Assembly: GCA_037833965.1 (NCBI GenBank)
Contig: AP031355.1
Coordinates: forward strand, 27,801,501-27,865,500
Direction: 5' to 3'
DNA length: 64,000 bases
DNA from: Marchantia polymorpha subsp. ruderalis
Lineage: Eukaryota > Streptophyta > Marchantiopsida > Marchantiales > Marchantiaceae
In this document: positions 54,727 through 64,000 of the stretch, piece after piece
How the letters are laid out: every line of letters starts with the position of its first letter
Numbering within the stretch: position 1 is the first letter of the stretch
Program-made: the position numbers and the translations under genes
Notes under the pieces: generated by a model
What the model was told of the DNA's origin: nothing
The model's database searches: none
The model's input: only the letters and a program-made list of their open reading frames with translations

Positions 54727-57555
54727 TTCGTCTTCCGGCTGAATAGCTTCCGGCTCTTCTTCTTCTTCCACCGAACAGCAGGCAACGAATCCCACGAAGT
54801 AATCGGATTCGGTACCACTGGAATCCGATCGCGCGGTCGACTCACTGTCCTCGCCCGATGTGTAACCTGCACTTGTCGATGGGGTCTCTCCTTCGTGCCT
54901 GACCCTATTCCAGGGCACCGTAATGGTTTTGGTCGGTTCCGAAGGATGAGGAAACTTAAGGCGATGTCTTCGCCAATCACATCTGACTTGTGCACCATAT
55001 AGCCATGGTCGCCCGAGCAGAACGTCATAGCCCTGCTTCATCATCGGTTGAAGGATGATATACGTCAACCGAAAGTCCGCACCCCCGATGGTTGTCTTGA
55101 CATTGCGCAGCATACCTGCAGGCATTCTCCGCGTCTGATCCGCTAATCTCAACACACGCTTCGAGGGTTCGTATTGACTGAACCCCAAGGCTCTCGCTGT
55201 ATCCTCCGTCATTATGTTGACTCCTGATCCAGAGTCGATTGGCACCCTGCGCACACAACACCCTGCTATCTCCACATCGATCTCGGGTGGCCCTTGGTCT
55301 TCGCTCTCCACTTGATATACTTGAGAGGATGTGGATGCGCGCGGCTTCCGCGGATGCCGTAGCGAAAGCATCAACATTCTCCGATACGTCTTATTGTCCT
55401 CCAAGAGCTGCTTGAACGTGATGTTCACTTTTCGACTCCCGAGATCTTCGACCAAGTCATAGTGGGCGCGTTGGGTCGCCGTGGTCGGCGACGCTCTGCG
55501 AGGTTCCACGGTGGCTGCCAACTTCGCCCCAAGGGAGGATGTCAAGTCTGGCCGCGGTGGGTCCTTTTGCGTGCGGATCGCTTCCTTCAACAGGTTGGTT
55601 ACCTCGTTGCGGATATCCGGAGCATAGTCCCGTTTCAGTAGGCGCACTGGCTCGTCCTCGACTGCCGTCTGGGGGCGCACTGCTGGTGTTTCTCGCGTAG
55701 CCGAAGACTTCCGAGCAGGTCGCAAGTCGGACTTGCTGGATGTCTTCTCCTTTCCTTTTCCCGTCCGGTCGGCGGTTCTCCGTTCGTGCTTGCGAGTGTC
55801 ACGCTCTTGCTCCTTGGATTTCTTGGAGCTACGAGTTTCGACCCGTGCGCACATAACCTCTTCAGCCGGCCATTCTTCGTCTTCGCCATCCCCGTCTGAA
55901 CCTACTTCGACCTGGTTAACTTGCACTTCCTCCTTGGCAGGAGTGTTCACAAATCGTACCACTGGCCGAGGGACTTGTGGCTGATCACACTCTGGCGCAG
56001 TGTGCCCGACCTTCTTGCAATTACTACATGTCGGAGCATAATCGTTTCGCCTTTTTGGATGGGGACACTGCGGTGAGAAGTGCCCAACTTCCCCGCAATT
56101 ATAACAAGCTCGCGGTGGCGGTGGGTCAAACGTCCCTGGAGGTGCTCTCCGCCTCACGGGTACTGTAGTGGCCCGATCCACCGGAATATATCGTGGGACT
56201 TGCATTGCTGAAACTGCAGGAGGGGTGGGAACCGACTGGACGGCGTAGGCTGTCTCTTCGCTAGCCTCTCCATAGTACTGAGGGTGCTCTCCATAGTACT
56301 GTTGCGCCCACTCTACTGCGTTGACTGGATATGACGGCCGGGTGGTAAGGCACTCGGTGTTTGCATGTCCCACCGCCCCGCACGTAGTACACCATAAGTT
56401 CGCTCGCACTCTCCCGGGTGATTTTCTGCGATCATGCCCGCCTACCACTTGAACCTTGAGATCGGCGAAGTCCTTCACAAGGGTCTCCATCTTCGAAGCT
56501 ATATCTCCCGGCGCTCTGTCCGTAGTCACTCGTCGGATGCCCTTTTTCTTCGCTGACCCATGCTTCTTCCTCTTCTTCTCCTCCTCCGACGATGAGGTTT
56601 CCTCTTCTTCGGATGAAGAACGGTTCTCGTCCGAAGACGATTCCTCCGATGACGGAGTTGTACCTCTATGCCGTCTTCGCCCTCCCTTCGGTTTGCGCTC
56701 CTTCGACTCCCGTCTCTCTCTCCCTCTTCGGTTGAGAGTGGAAGTTTCGAAGGCTTCTGCCGATGCAATCACATCCTCAATAGTGTCGCACTTGCTACGT
56801 CGGCAAAAAGTCTCCATCTCCCGAGTTAAACCGGTCACGTACCAATCCACAGCTTGTTGTACCGAGAAAGGGGACCCTTGTCCTGTTTTCGGTATTCTGT
56901 CAAGGAGGTCCAGAAATCTCTCAGTGTAGTCACGCAGACTCTCCTTCTTCTCTCGCTGCAAATTACGTAACTTTGTCAAAACCCGGCTGTCGTAGCCGAG
57001 CTCGCGGAAGCGGCGAAGGAACTTCTCCTTCAGCTGGGCCCATGTTGTCAACCCAGTCGGATCGATGCTCTCGTGATTGTACCAACTCCTCGCTTTCTTC
57101 CGCAGAAGGCTTGGAAAGATCCTTAGTCGGTCGTCGTCTGCGATCTCGCGATTGGCAATAGACACCGACTCGAACAACTTGATGTATGAATCTGCATCGT
57201 CGTCATCCCCACTCCCTTTGTACTTCGGGTAGGAATGTTTAGTAATCGGCTGAGGTAGCCGCACATTGGCTTGTCCGTCCGCCATCGGTGTGTCTGTCGA
57301 CGGTTCTCGGGCGGTCGGTTCTACTTCACTAGGCGGGTCCGTACAAGGAATATCTAGTAGAACTGTAAGCACCAAGTTTGGTTCCGAGTCGCCGGGGGTA
57401 GTTTCCCCAAGGATGTCGGCCGAACTAGGCTTAGGTACTCTTTTTGGTGTTTTCTTGTTTTGACGCCGTGTCTCTTCCACGGCCTTCTCTGAATCTCGTC
57501 GGAACTTGCGGACAGCTCTAGCACTTAGGTTGCTCCCGCCAGCCCCAGTCGACAT
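54724..57555 (-). CDS. gag: Gag-protease, element E, intact
   Basis: 943 aa from ATG 57555. Capsid-like region at about 115-270 (DADSYIKLFESV, ARSWYNHES, WAQLKEKFLRRFRELGYDSRVL). Ser/Glu tract then KKRKK at about 300-345. CCHC knuckles near 387, 483 and 510 (CTTCGAVGHANTEC; CYNCGEVGHFSPQC; CSNCKKVGHTAPEC). A protease with DSGSGVNIM lies near 770. It is clearly diverged from the family-I Gag of A and C but has the same domain order. The leader between PBS and ATG is only about 46 nt and contains an out-of-frame ATG at 57566. Confidence 0.94.
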   Translation of the reverse strand: MSTGAGGSNLSARAVRKFRRDSEKAVEETRRQNKKTPKRVPKPSSADILGETTPGDSEPNLVLTVLLDIPCTDPPSEVEPTAREPSTDTPMADGQANVRLPQPITKHSYPKYKGSGDDDDADSYIKLFESVSIANREIADDDRLRIFPSLLRKKARSWYNHESIDPTGLTTWAQLKEKFLRRFRELGYDSRVLTKLRNLQREKKESLRDYTERFLDLLDRIPKTGQGSPFSVQQAVDWYVTGLTREMETFCRRSKCDTIEDVIASAEAFETSTLNRRGRERRESKERKPKGGRRRHRGTTPSSEESSSDENRSSSEEEETSSSEEEKKRKKHGSAKKKGIRRVTTDRAPGDIASKMETLVKDFADLKVQVVGGHDRRKSPGRVRANLWCTTCGAVGHANTECLTTRPSYPVNAVEWAQQYYGEHPQYYGEASEETAYAVQSVPTPPAVSAMQVPRYIPVDRATTVPVRRRAPPGTFDPPPPRACYNCGEVGHFSPQCPHPKRRNDYAPTCSNCKKVGHTAPECDQPQVPRPVVRFVNTPAKEEVQVNQVEVGSDGDGEDEEWPAEEVMCARVETRSSKKSKEQERDTRKHERRTADRTGKGKEKTSSKSDLRPARKSSATRETPAVRPQTAVEDEPVRLLKRDYAPDIRNEVTNLLKEAIRTQKDPPRPDLTSSLGAKLAATVEPRRASPTTATQRAHYDLVEDLGSRKVNITFKQLLEDNKTYRRMLMLSLRHPRKPRASTSSQVYQVESEDQGPPEIDVEIAGCCVRRVPIDSGSGVNIMTEDTARALGFSQYEPSKRVLRLADQTRRMPAGMLRNVKTTIGGADFRLTYIILQPMMKQGYDVLLGRPWLYGAQVRCDWRRHRLKFPHPSEPTKTITVPWNRVRHEGETPSTSAGYTSGEDSESTARSDSSGTESDYFVGFVACCSVEEEEEPEAIQPEDE

Positions 57556-57601
57556 TCACCGAGCATGGCTGCTCGTAAAAACCCCGGTGTTGACGCAACT
57601 G

Positions 57602-57619
57602 TCCCCGGCAGCGGCGCCA
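57602..57619 (-). other. Primer binding site (tRNA-Asp type), element E
   Basis: Minus strand TGGCGCCGCTGCCGGGGA. A 22-nt spacer (57620-57641) that can pair AAGAAG with CTTCTT separates it from the LTR end. Confidence 0.88.
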
Positions 57620-57641
57620 AAAAGAAGTTGTCGGCTTCTTA

Positions 57642-60600
57642 TGTAATAACCCACTAAAGGCTAAAACTGCAATATAGTGGTAGAAAGGTCGAACCCACAG
57701 GGACAGAGGAACACACAGGGTACAAAGTGTCACGTTTAACAGACTATTGATGAGTTTGAATTCTCAGGCGACTGTCACTCCCAGAAATACTGCAAGTGTC
57801 CACTCGGAGCGCACTCGGAGGTCGCACAGTGCAGCGTAACACACACACACACACACCTAAAACTACAGAAACACAACCCAGAGATCCGTTAGGACCTCTA
57901 CTTCAAGATTTCAGGGGGAAAGTCTCTCAAGAGTACACTCGGCGAAGCTGCGGGCAGTGACTTCCAACTCCGGCTTTTACAACACTTCCACTAGCTGGCT
58001 GCTAGTGTAGGAAACCCGGTTTGGACTGCTTACTTCGGATCGAAGTCACTCCTACGCGGTGAACAACACTCTCAACTCACAAAACGCGCAGAGAACACAG
58101 GTCCGCACTGAAGGACTCACTGTGAAACATTCCAGTAACACAACAACAGTCTATTGAAGAGTTTGAATTCTCAGGCACTTGTCATTCCCAGAATTACTAC
58201 AAGGGTTACCCTCAAGGCACCTGCTGCAGCGTAACCTGAATTTACAACCAAGGCTTACACGAAGTAGCAAAACTTCACTTTGGCATTCAGGGGAAAAATC
58301 CCAAGGGAGTACAATCAGAAAGAAACACTCGAAGGTGTAGGGGCGAAACTGTTCAAGTATCTAACTAGTCACTGGCTCTGAGCATCGGCAGTCACCTGCA
58401 GGTGCAGATCCGAACTACTCAAGTCTCTAACCAATGTACTAGCTCTGAACATTCGGCCGAAGGCCTTCAGCTACAAAATGCAGAACGCTAAGTTGTAACT
58501 CCTCCTGCGTGGTGACAGAACTCAAGGACACAAACACGCAAAGGAAATGGGTTCCCGATCTATACTTCTGAGTTTGGGAAAGAACCCCAGGCAAAACGCC
58601 TGGAACTATTTTATACCTTCTAAGTCCTCCCTAGCACTACACTGCACTACGCTACACGCCTGCACGGAACCACGCTACACTACACTCCGCGGAACCTGTA
58701 CTACGTCTCCTGCGCGGCCGACTGCCGCGCACTAACTCCCTACCCTGCCACTCTTCCGCTCGACTACGCAGTCCCAACCGCTGCAACGCCGCGGACACCT
58801 CCCCCTCGAGGGCGGACATGGTATCCTGTGCCTTCGACAGAAAGGCCTCGAGCTTCTTCGCTACCTTCCGCCGACTCCTACTGTCGCCTGACAACAACCC
58901 GGCTGCGCGCAATTCAAACTCACGCAGTGTGAGTTTCTCCTGCGCCTTCACTTCCCAGTGGGCGTAGCCCTTGAGACAGTGGGCGACACGCCTCGCCGTC
59001 TCCACCTTCGTGCGATCCGCCTCCTTCCTGCGATCCTCTTCAATCGTCACTAATTGCGATTCGGCTTCAGCACGTTGCGCTCTCAATTCGCCACACTCTG
59101 ACTGCAACCTGCGGATTAACTCTTCATCCGCCTGCCGTGCGAGCTGACATTGTTCCAACAACCGCGTCTGTCGCACGAGCTCCTCTGACAAAATCCGATT
59201 CTGGGCCTGCTCAGAGTTGAGTGCTTCCTTGACCTTCACCTGCTCCTTGGTGAGCTCGCCCAGTTTCTCATCCTTCATCTTCTCGGAGTGCTTGTAGAAT
59301 TTCTGATTAAGCTTGTACTGACCCCACAAGCACTCATGCTTCTCCTTCAAGTCCCTCAACTCCTGGTCCACTCTAGCTAATAGCTTGCTGGTGTGGACTT
59401 TAGTGCGAGTCCGCCTGCGCACTAACTCGATGTAAGATCCCGGCTGAAGTGGGTCGGCGTATTTATCGACCTTGCGATCCAAGTACCGCAGCAACGGAAT
59501 CACCTGCTCAGAGAGCGCCGCCGCCGGCGCTCCAACAATTTCCTCCTCCTCCTCCTCGGTGTCTTCTGCTCCTGACATTTCTTCCGTGGAGCCTCCGTCG
59601 TCATCATCCGAGTGGAGAATTTCAGTCGCCATTGATTGCGTCGGCGACTGCCCCGAGTGGGGCTGCACGTCGTCGACGTGTGCTGCCTGCGAAGGCACGG
59701 CTACAGCCTCGCTGCTCGTCGCCAAAATGTCTAAGGCGGAAGGCGAATGTACCCGTGCGGCATCCCCGTCTCTCGCTTGTTGATGGTCTACCGCATCCCC
59801 TCTGTCGCCGTCATCCGTCGCCGAAGGCGATTGAGCGGAAGGTGGCTGCGCGGGGTTGGATTGCGCATCGCGCATCGAGATTTCATCCCGCGGACAGTCA
59901 CTCCGCTCCTCCGTCTGCTGCTCCCTTGATCGGTCCGTGGGGGCCGTGCCCGGCCCGTGCGCAGGCGCATTTGCCGGCGCCTTGTCCGCCGCAGGCGTAG
60001 CGCCGCGGACATCTATCGCCGAAGGCGACATGGCCGGGGGCCGCACGCCCGATGTTCCTTGGCCTATAGGCCCTACCGCCGAAGGCGCATCTATCGGCGG
60101 ACTTCCCGCCGATGGTGCAGCCTCCGCACGCTCTCTGCTCGTATCCCCTCGGCTCGAAGGCCCTGGCGCCGAAGGCGCGAATTGCGGCGCGTGGTGCGCC
60201 GGAGGGTCTGGCCCCGAGGGCCGGTGTCTTGTAGGCGGTTCTTCCGCCGGCTCCTTCCCCTTCCTACGCTGGAACGGGGGTGATTCTTGCATGTGCACAG
60301 GCGGCACGTGCGGAGGTGTCCTGTTCACAGGCGACCTGTGCACAGGCGAGCGCCTGTGCACAGGCGGACTGCTCCTTCCCACGCGTAAGCGTAGATCCAC
60401 GTCCACTTGTGTTCGCCGGTCCGCGGAGGCTCGTCCGTCCGCGGAGGTTCGCCTGTGCGCAAACGGAACATCTGTCCGCATCGCACGTGGTAACTCCGGA
60501 GGCCCTTGGCCCGTAGGCGGCCTCTCTCCCGACGAGGTTGCAGCGTGGCCCGCTGCTCCTGCGGTCGTCCGCGCTTCCTCTCGCCTCTCTGGCGACGCAC

Positions 60601-63043
60601 TTCCTATCTCCGTCGCAATCGTCGCCGTGTCTGCACTGTCAGCTGGCAACACCAGTCTGCGTGCCTTCTGCTTCGGCCGACTGTATGGCTCGCACAGCGG
60701 CCGCGGTCGAATGGGAGCAGAGAGTTCTTGATGCTGCTCCTCTTCGGACTCTTCCCTCCATCGCCGCTTCCGCGGCACTCGCGCTGCAGGGGTGTGTCTC
60801 CCTTCGTCTCTCCGTCTTGCCGTCTTGATGGGGTAGAAGTCGGGGACTCCTCTGCGTCAGTATCGACCTCGTTCTCCCGCACATACTTCCCGGGATGGTC
60901 GATGGACAATGGCGGAAAATGTTCAAGCTCCGCCGCTGTCAAACAATTCCGCTGTCGATAAAAATTGATGAGGAAAGGAGAAAGATGGTTTAGAGTTCCC
61001 CCCTTCTCCTCAAACGCGTGCTGTCGCATCACCCTGTGCAGGATGCTCGCCCAGTGAATTGGAGTTCCCTCGATGACGCACTCCACAAAAGAGACCTGCC
61101 ACAATGTGATGTAGTAGGCGCGGTGCGGCTGCAGTAATTGCATCAGCGCCGCGGACAAAGTCCGGCGAAATCGATCCTTGTAATCACGGGTCCTGTACCC
61201 ATTCTTGGTAGACCTCCCGGTCTTGAACAGCTCCACAAATTGCGCCTCTTCTTGTTTGGTCACCTTGATGCTCTCACTGTCGAAAAGGAGGTGCCCTGGC
61301 ATGCCAGCACATCTTCCCAACGCCTGCGCCCAATCTTGGACTGTCCACCGATCAACATGCGGACGCAATCCGCGCGAGGGTGGTCTCTGTGGCTCTAGCC
61401 ACTCGCGCACCATATTCGCACAGATGTAATTCCATCCCCATAGCAAGAAATCGAGCTTTCTTGCTATTAAGCGTTCTTCGAAAGCGCGCAGCCCGTTCTG
61501 CGGCAGGCGAAGTGGCACCATCCGCAATCTGCTCGGTCTCGTCATTGCGTTCCTGGGGTTCGCTCGCCCGCTCATTCTACTTCCGCACTGTCCGCGTTTC
61601 TTTCTCTCTCGGCAAACTCTAATTGCTCTCAATTCCAAATCACGCGCACTCACTTCTCCCTCAATCAACAAGAAATCTCCTGTGCGACGACGACGAGAAT
61701 GTTCCGCAGCCAGCAGATGGATGCGCGCAGCGCGCACAAGAGATTGGAATCGCGAATTCAAGAATGGGACGTTCTCCGCCGCCCGGTCGAAGGTCATGGT
61801 CGGCTCTTGGTCGTGAAGAACGTCTCACTTGATGGCCGCGCCGGCTGTACGCTGGAACGGTCTTCGCTCTCACGCGCGGCTTCACGCTCCGCCGTCGTCG
61901 ATTAAACTCTCACGCTCGAATTGGCGGATTTGAACTCCGCGAGCGTGTCACCCTCCGGACATGGGGGCGTAGCGCCGAAGGCGAGTTTTCCGCCTTGCGC
62001 GGTACACTTGTTCGTACCGCCCCTCGGCCAATCTCCTTCTGCCTTGACGCGTGTGTCCGCATGTCGGACAAAAGTTCAACCTCTGCCTGTGCGCAGGCAG
62101 GAGCCTCGGCGGATTCTCCGCCGGCGCGGAACTTGAACATCCTCCTGTGCACAGGCGTTCGCCTGTGCGCAGGCGAATTCCGTCCGCGGCGCTGCGCTGG
62201 CGCGGAAGGCGTTGACCGTGGTCAGCCGTCTCCGTCCAGTCTGTCCGTTCCTTGTCTCTCCGTCGGCGCTTCCGCCGCCGCAACTCCGTCCGTCCAAGAG
62301 CGCATCCACCCGTGCCGTCCGCACGGTCCGTACCTGTTGGATTACTCTGGCGGCTCTTCCGACGTACGCGGCGCTGCGCTTGCGCGGAAGGCGCCGTACA
62401 CTCTCTACCTCACAAGGCGCATTTCTAGGGCCCAAGGCGGATTTTCCGCCGACGCCGAAGTGCCTGTGCACAGGCGTACGCCTGTGCGTAGGCGGACTTC
62501 GCGCCTTCCCTAACCCTACTTCGCCTGTGCACAGGCGAACGCCTTCGTCCGTGCATAGGACAAAACTTGAATCCCCCTTCCGCGTAGGCGGAATTCGCGC
62601 CGGTGGCGAACTCCTTTCGCCGTAGGCGACCGCCTCCGTTTCTTCCAGTAGCGATAACTCCCTAAGTCCTCGTCCGTTCCAAGCGTTCTTGGGCTCGTTA
62701 GAATCAGCGCGTCGAGCTCTTTCCAACGGGATCCTAACTTGGTCAAGGCGCCCGAGGGTTGACCTAATTACGGGGGTTTCCCTACAGCCGCGGACGCAAC
62801 CTCCGAAGGCGGGTTTTGCGCCTTGCGCCGTAGAGATCCTAACTGCGGAGCTCGCAGGGAGGGTGGTGCCTGTGCTTGCTGCGGCACCCCAAATCCCAGA
62901 TTCTACAAGATCCCTCGAGAATCCCCGCGATCTTCCGGATTCACTCTGTTTTGATGTACCGAAGGCTATTTACAATGCTGCCAGGGTACAGTTTTCCAAA
63001 AATGTTTTAATTTCCTCAAAATTGCCAAAAGTGGGGTACCACA
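57642..63043 (-). repeat. 5' LTR of element E (5402 bp)
   Basis: Same as the 3' LTR apart from 14 substitutions and an 8-bp tandem duplication at 60812-60827. TATA box at 58615-58606 with the CCAGGC/GCCTGG palindrome. This LTR would drive the genomic RNA. Confidence 0.94.
58652..61797 (-). pseudogene. ORFx in the 5' LTR of element E, frameshifted
   Basis: Same ORFx as 47462-50599. The unit CCGTCTTG (plus strand) is present twice at 60812-60827, so the frame from ATG 61797 departs after about 325 codons. The remaining 708 codons (58652-60778) stay open in the original frame. The break must postdate insertion, because both LTRs derive from one RNA. Confidence 0.92.
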
Positions 63044-63048
63044 TGCCT
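63044..63048 (+). repeat. Target-site duplication of element E, right copy
   Basis: TGCCT immediately after the LTR end GGTACCACA; partner of 46447-46451. Confidence 0.93.
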
Positions 63049-64000
63049 TCTGTGCAGAGGTTTCTGCCGTCTTCCCTAGAATCTGAGCGATTATCTCTTC
63101 CTGGGTGAGATTCCGCCGGGTCAGAGTTCGCCTGGTCTCCTCAGTAACAGTTGGCATTTTGCGTGCCCTCTGTTTTGGTCGACTGTGAGGCTCGGGGGTG
63201 GGCCGACCACGAGTCGGCGCAGCTGGCACTTCCGGCTGCCTGTCCTCAGGTCTCTCATCCCACTTCCGCTTGCGCGGAATGCGCTCACTTCGACGTTCTT
63301 CTGCTGCTCTGGCTGGAGCCGGAGCCGGAGGCGTACTGGCAGGTTCCTCGTCCGGATCCGTGTCTACTTCGGCCTCCCTCGAATATCTACCTGGATAAGT
63401 CCGGGTCAGCTGCGGAAACCGAGTTTTCTCAGCATTCGTCAAACATCCCATCGCCCGGTAAAACACGATTAAGTAAGGCGATAGATGATTGAGCGTTCCT
63501 CCCCTCTCTTCTTGCGCATGTTGGCGCGTCACCTTCCACAGGAGCCGTGCCCAATGCACCGGAGCTCCTGACAACACTAGCTCCACGAACTCTACCTGCC
63601 AACCATGCATGTAAGCGGTCTTGGTCGGCTGCAATATCTGCAGCAATGCCGTCGCGACATTTCTCCGCAATCGATCCTTGTAATCCCGTGTCCGGAAACC
63701 GTTCTTGGGATGTCTAGCCACCTTGAAGAGCTCATTGTAAGAGACTTCTTCCTCCTGGGACACTTTCACGCTGTCGGCCTCGAAGAGGAGATCCCCTTCC
63801 TCGCCGGCACACCTGCCCAACACCTGCGCCCAATTGCAAATGTCCCATCTCTCTGGGTGTGGGCGAAATCCGCGAGAAGGCTTGTGTCTCTCTTGCAGAT
63901 ACTCGCGCACCATCTCCGGACATGTCCAATTCCACCCCCAGAGGAGAAAATCGAGCTTCAGCCTCAACAGCACATCTTGAAATGCGCGTAGACCGATCTG
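63044..64000 (-). pseudogene. ORFx of element C, N-terminal half (continues past window)
   Basis: Family-I ORFx conserved domain (LDFLLWGWNWTC, NWAQVLGRCAG, RTRDYKDR, GGTLNHLSPYLIVFYR). The reading frame enters from beyond the right edge and is cut by element E at 63043. Together with 44893-46451 it forms one ORFx split by 16.6 kb. At the DNA level it also represents the distal part of C's 5' LTR. Confidence 0.9.

Larger units (their letters stand above)
46452..63043 (-). mobile_element. Complete LTR retrotransposon E (family II, 16.6 kb)
   Basis: Full-length minus-strand element: LTRs 57642-63043 (5') and 46452-51845 (3'), PBS 57602-57619, gag-pro 57555-54724, pol 54723-51883, PPT 51858-51848, and TSD TGCCT at both ends. 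By eye the LTRs differ at 14 positions over 5.4 kb plus one 8-bp duplication, so the insertion is recent. All gag-pol motifs are intact and the 3'-LTR ORFx is uninterrupted. It is the reference copy for this window and could be autonomous. Confidence 0.95.
34746..64000 (-). mobile_element. Ty3/gypsy LTR retrotransposon C (family I), nested host of element E
   Basis: Gag-pro (41023-43851) and pol (to 38209) are intact, with PBS 43895-43912 and 5' LTR 43935-46451 continuing at 63049-64000 and beyond. Element E sits inside that LTR. On the left, instead of a normal 3' LTR, there is a 3.46-kb LTR piece in inverted orientation (34746-38208) fused directly to the pol 3' end. The piece shares diagnostic bases with C's own 5' LTR rather than with element A. 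The left edge interrupts the ORFx of element D. Confidence 0.88.

Overview
The window is eukaryotic, most likely a land plant. It holds a dense, nested and rearranged cluster of Ty3/gypsy LTR retrotransposons without a chromodomain. Plant evidence: primer-binding sites complementary to the 3' end of tRNA-Asp, an RT active-site block (FIDDFCVFG) of the kind seen in the Athila/Tat branch, and one low-copy gene of the plant At4g10955-like class-3 lipase family with introns. A bryophyte or other early-diverging land plant is my guess; the sequence does not prove it.

Layout: 1-9382 is a minus-strand family-I element (A), cut by the window edge. 9383-18705 is a mosaic of broken LTR pieces in both orientations plus an internally deleted element (F). 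18706-26411 is an AT-richer, low-copy island with the lipase-like gene (exons 21696-23008) and a second, truncated copy of its promoter and first exon (24779-25528). 26412-34745 is another mosaic of LTR fragments. 34746 to beyond 64000 is a family-I element (C, minus strand) whose left LTR piece is inverted and whose right LTR is split by a complete, very young family-II element (E, 46452-63043) with a TGCCT target-site duplication.

Element E shows the intact plan, read on the minus strand: a 5.4-kb LTR; a 22-nt spacer that can fold; a tRNA-Asp PBS; a gag-protease ORF (943 codons); one in-frame UAG in the context UAG-CAA-UUA; a pol ORF (RT, RNase H, DD35E integrase); a polypurine tract; and a second 5.4-kb LTR. 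Each LTR carries a long sense ORF (here called ORFx, 1045 aa in the intact copy). It lies upstream of the LTR's TATA box and therefore in U3. ORFx has a conserved N-terminal domain of about 240 residues, a Pro/Ser/Arg-rich middle and a C-terminal coiled coil. It recurs as intact, broken or partial copies throughout the cluster in at least two diverged families. I do not recognise its function.

The main candidates for undescribed biology are this U3-encoded protein, the TMV-type stop-codon readthrough between gag-pro and pol, and several short inverted repeats that stay paired between families through compensatory changes: at the TATA box, at the U5 end, and dispersed through U3 and ORFx.
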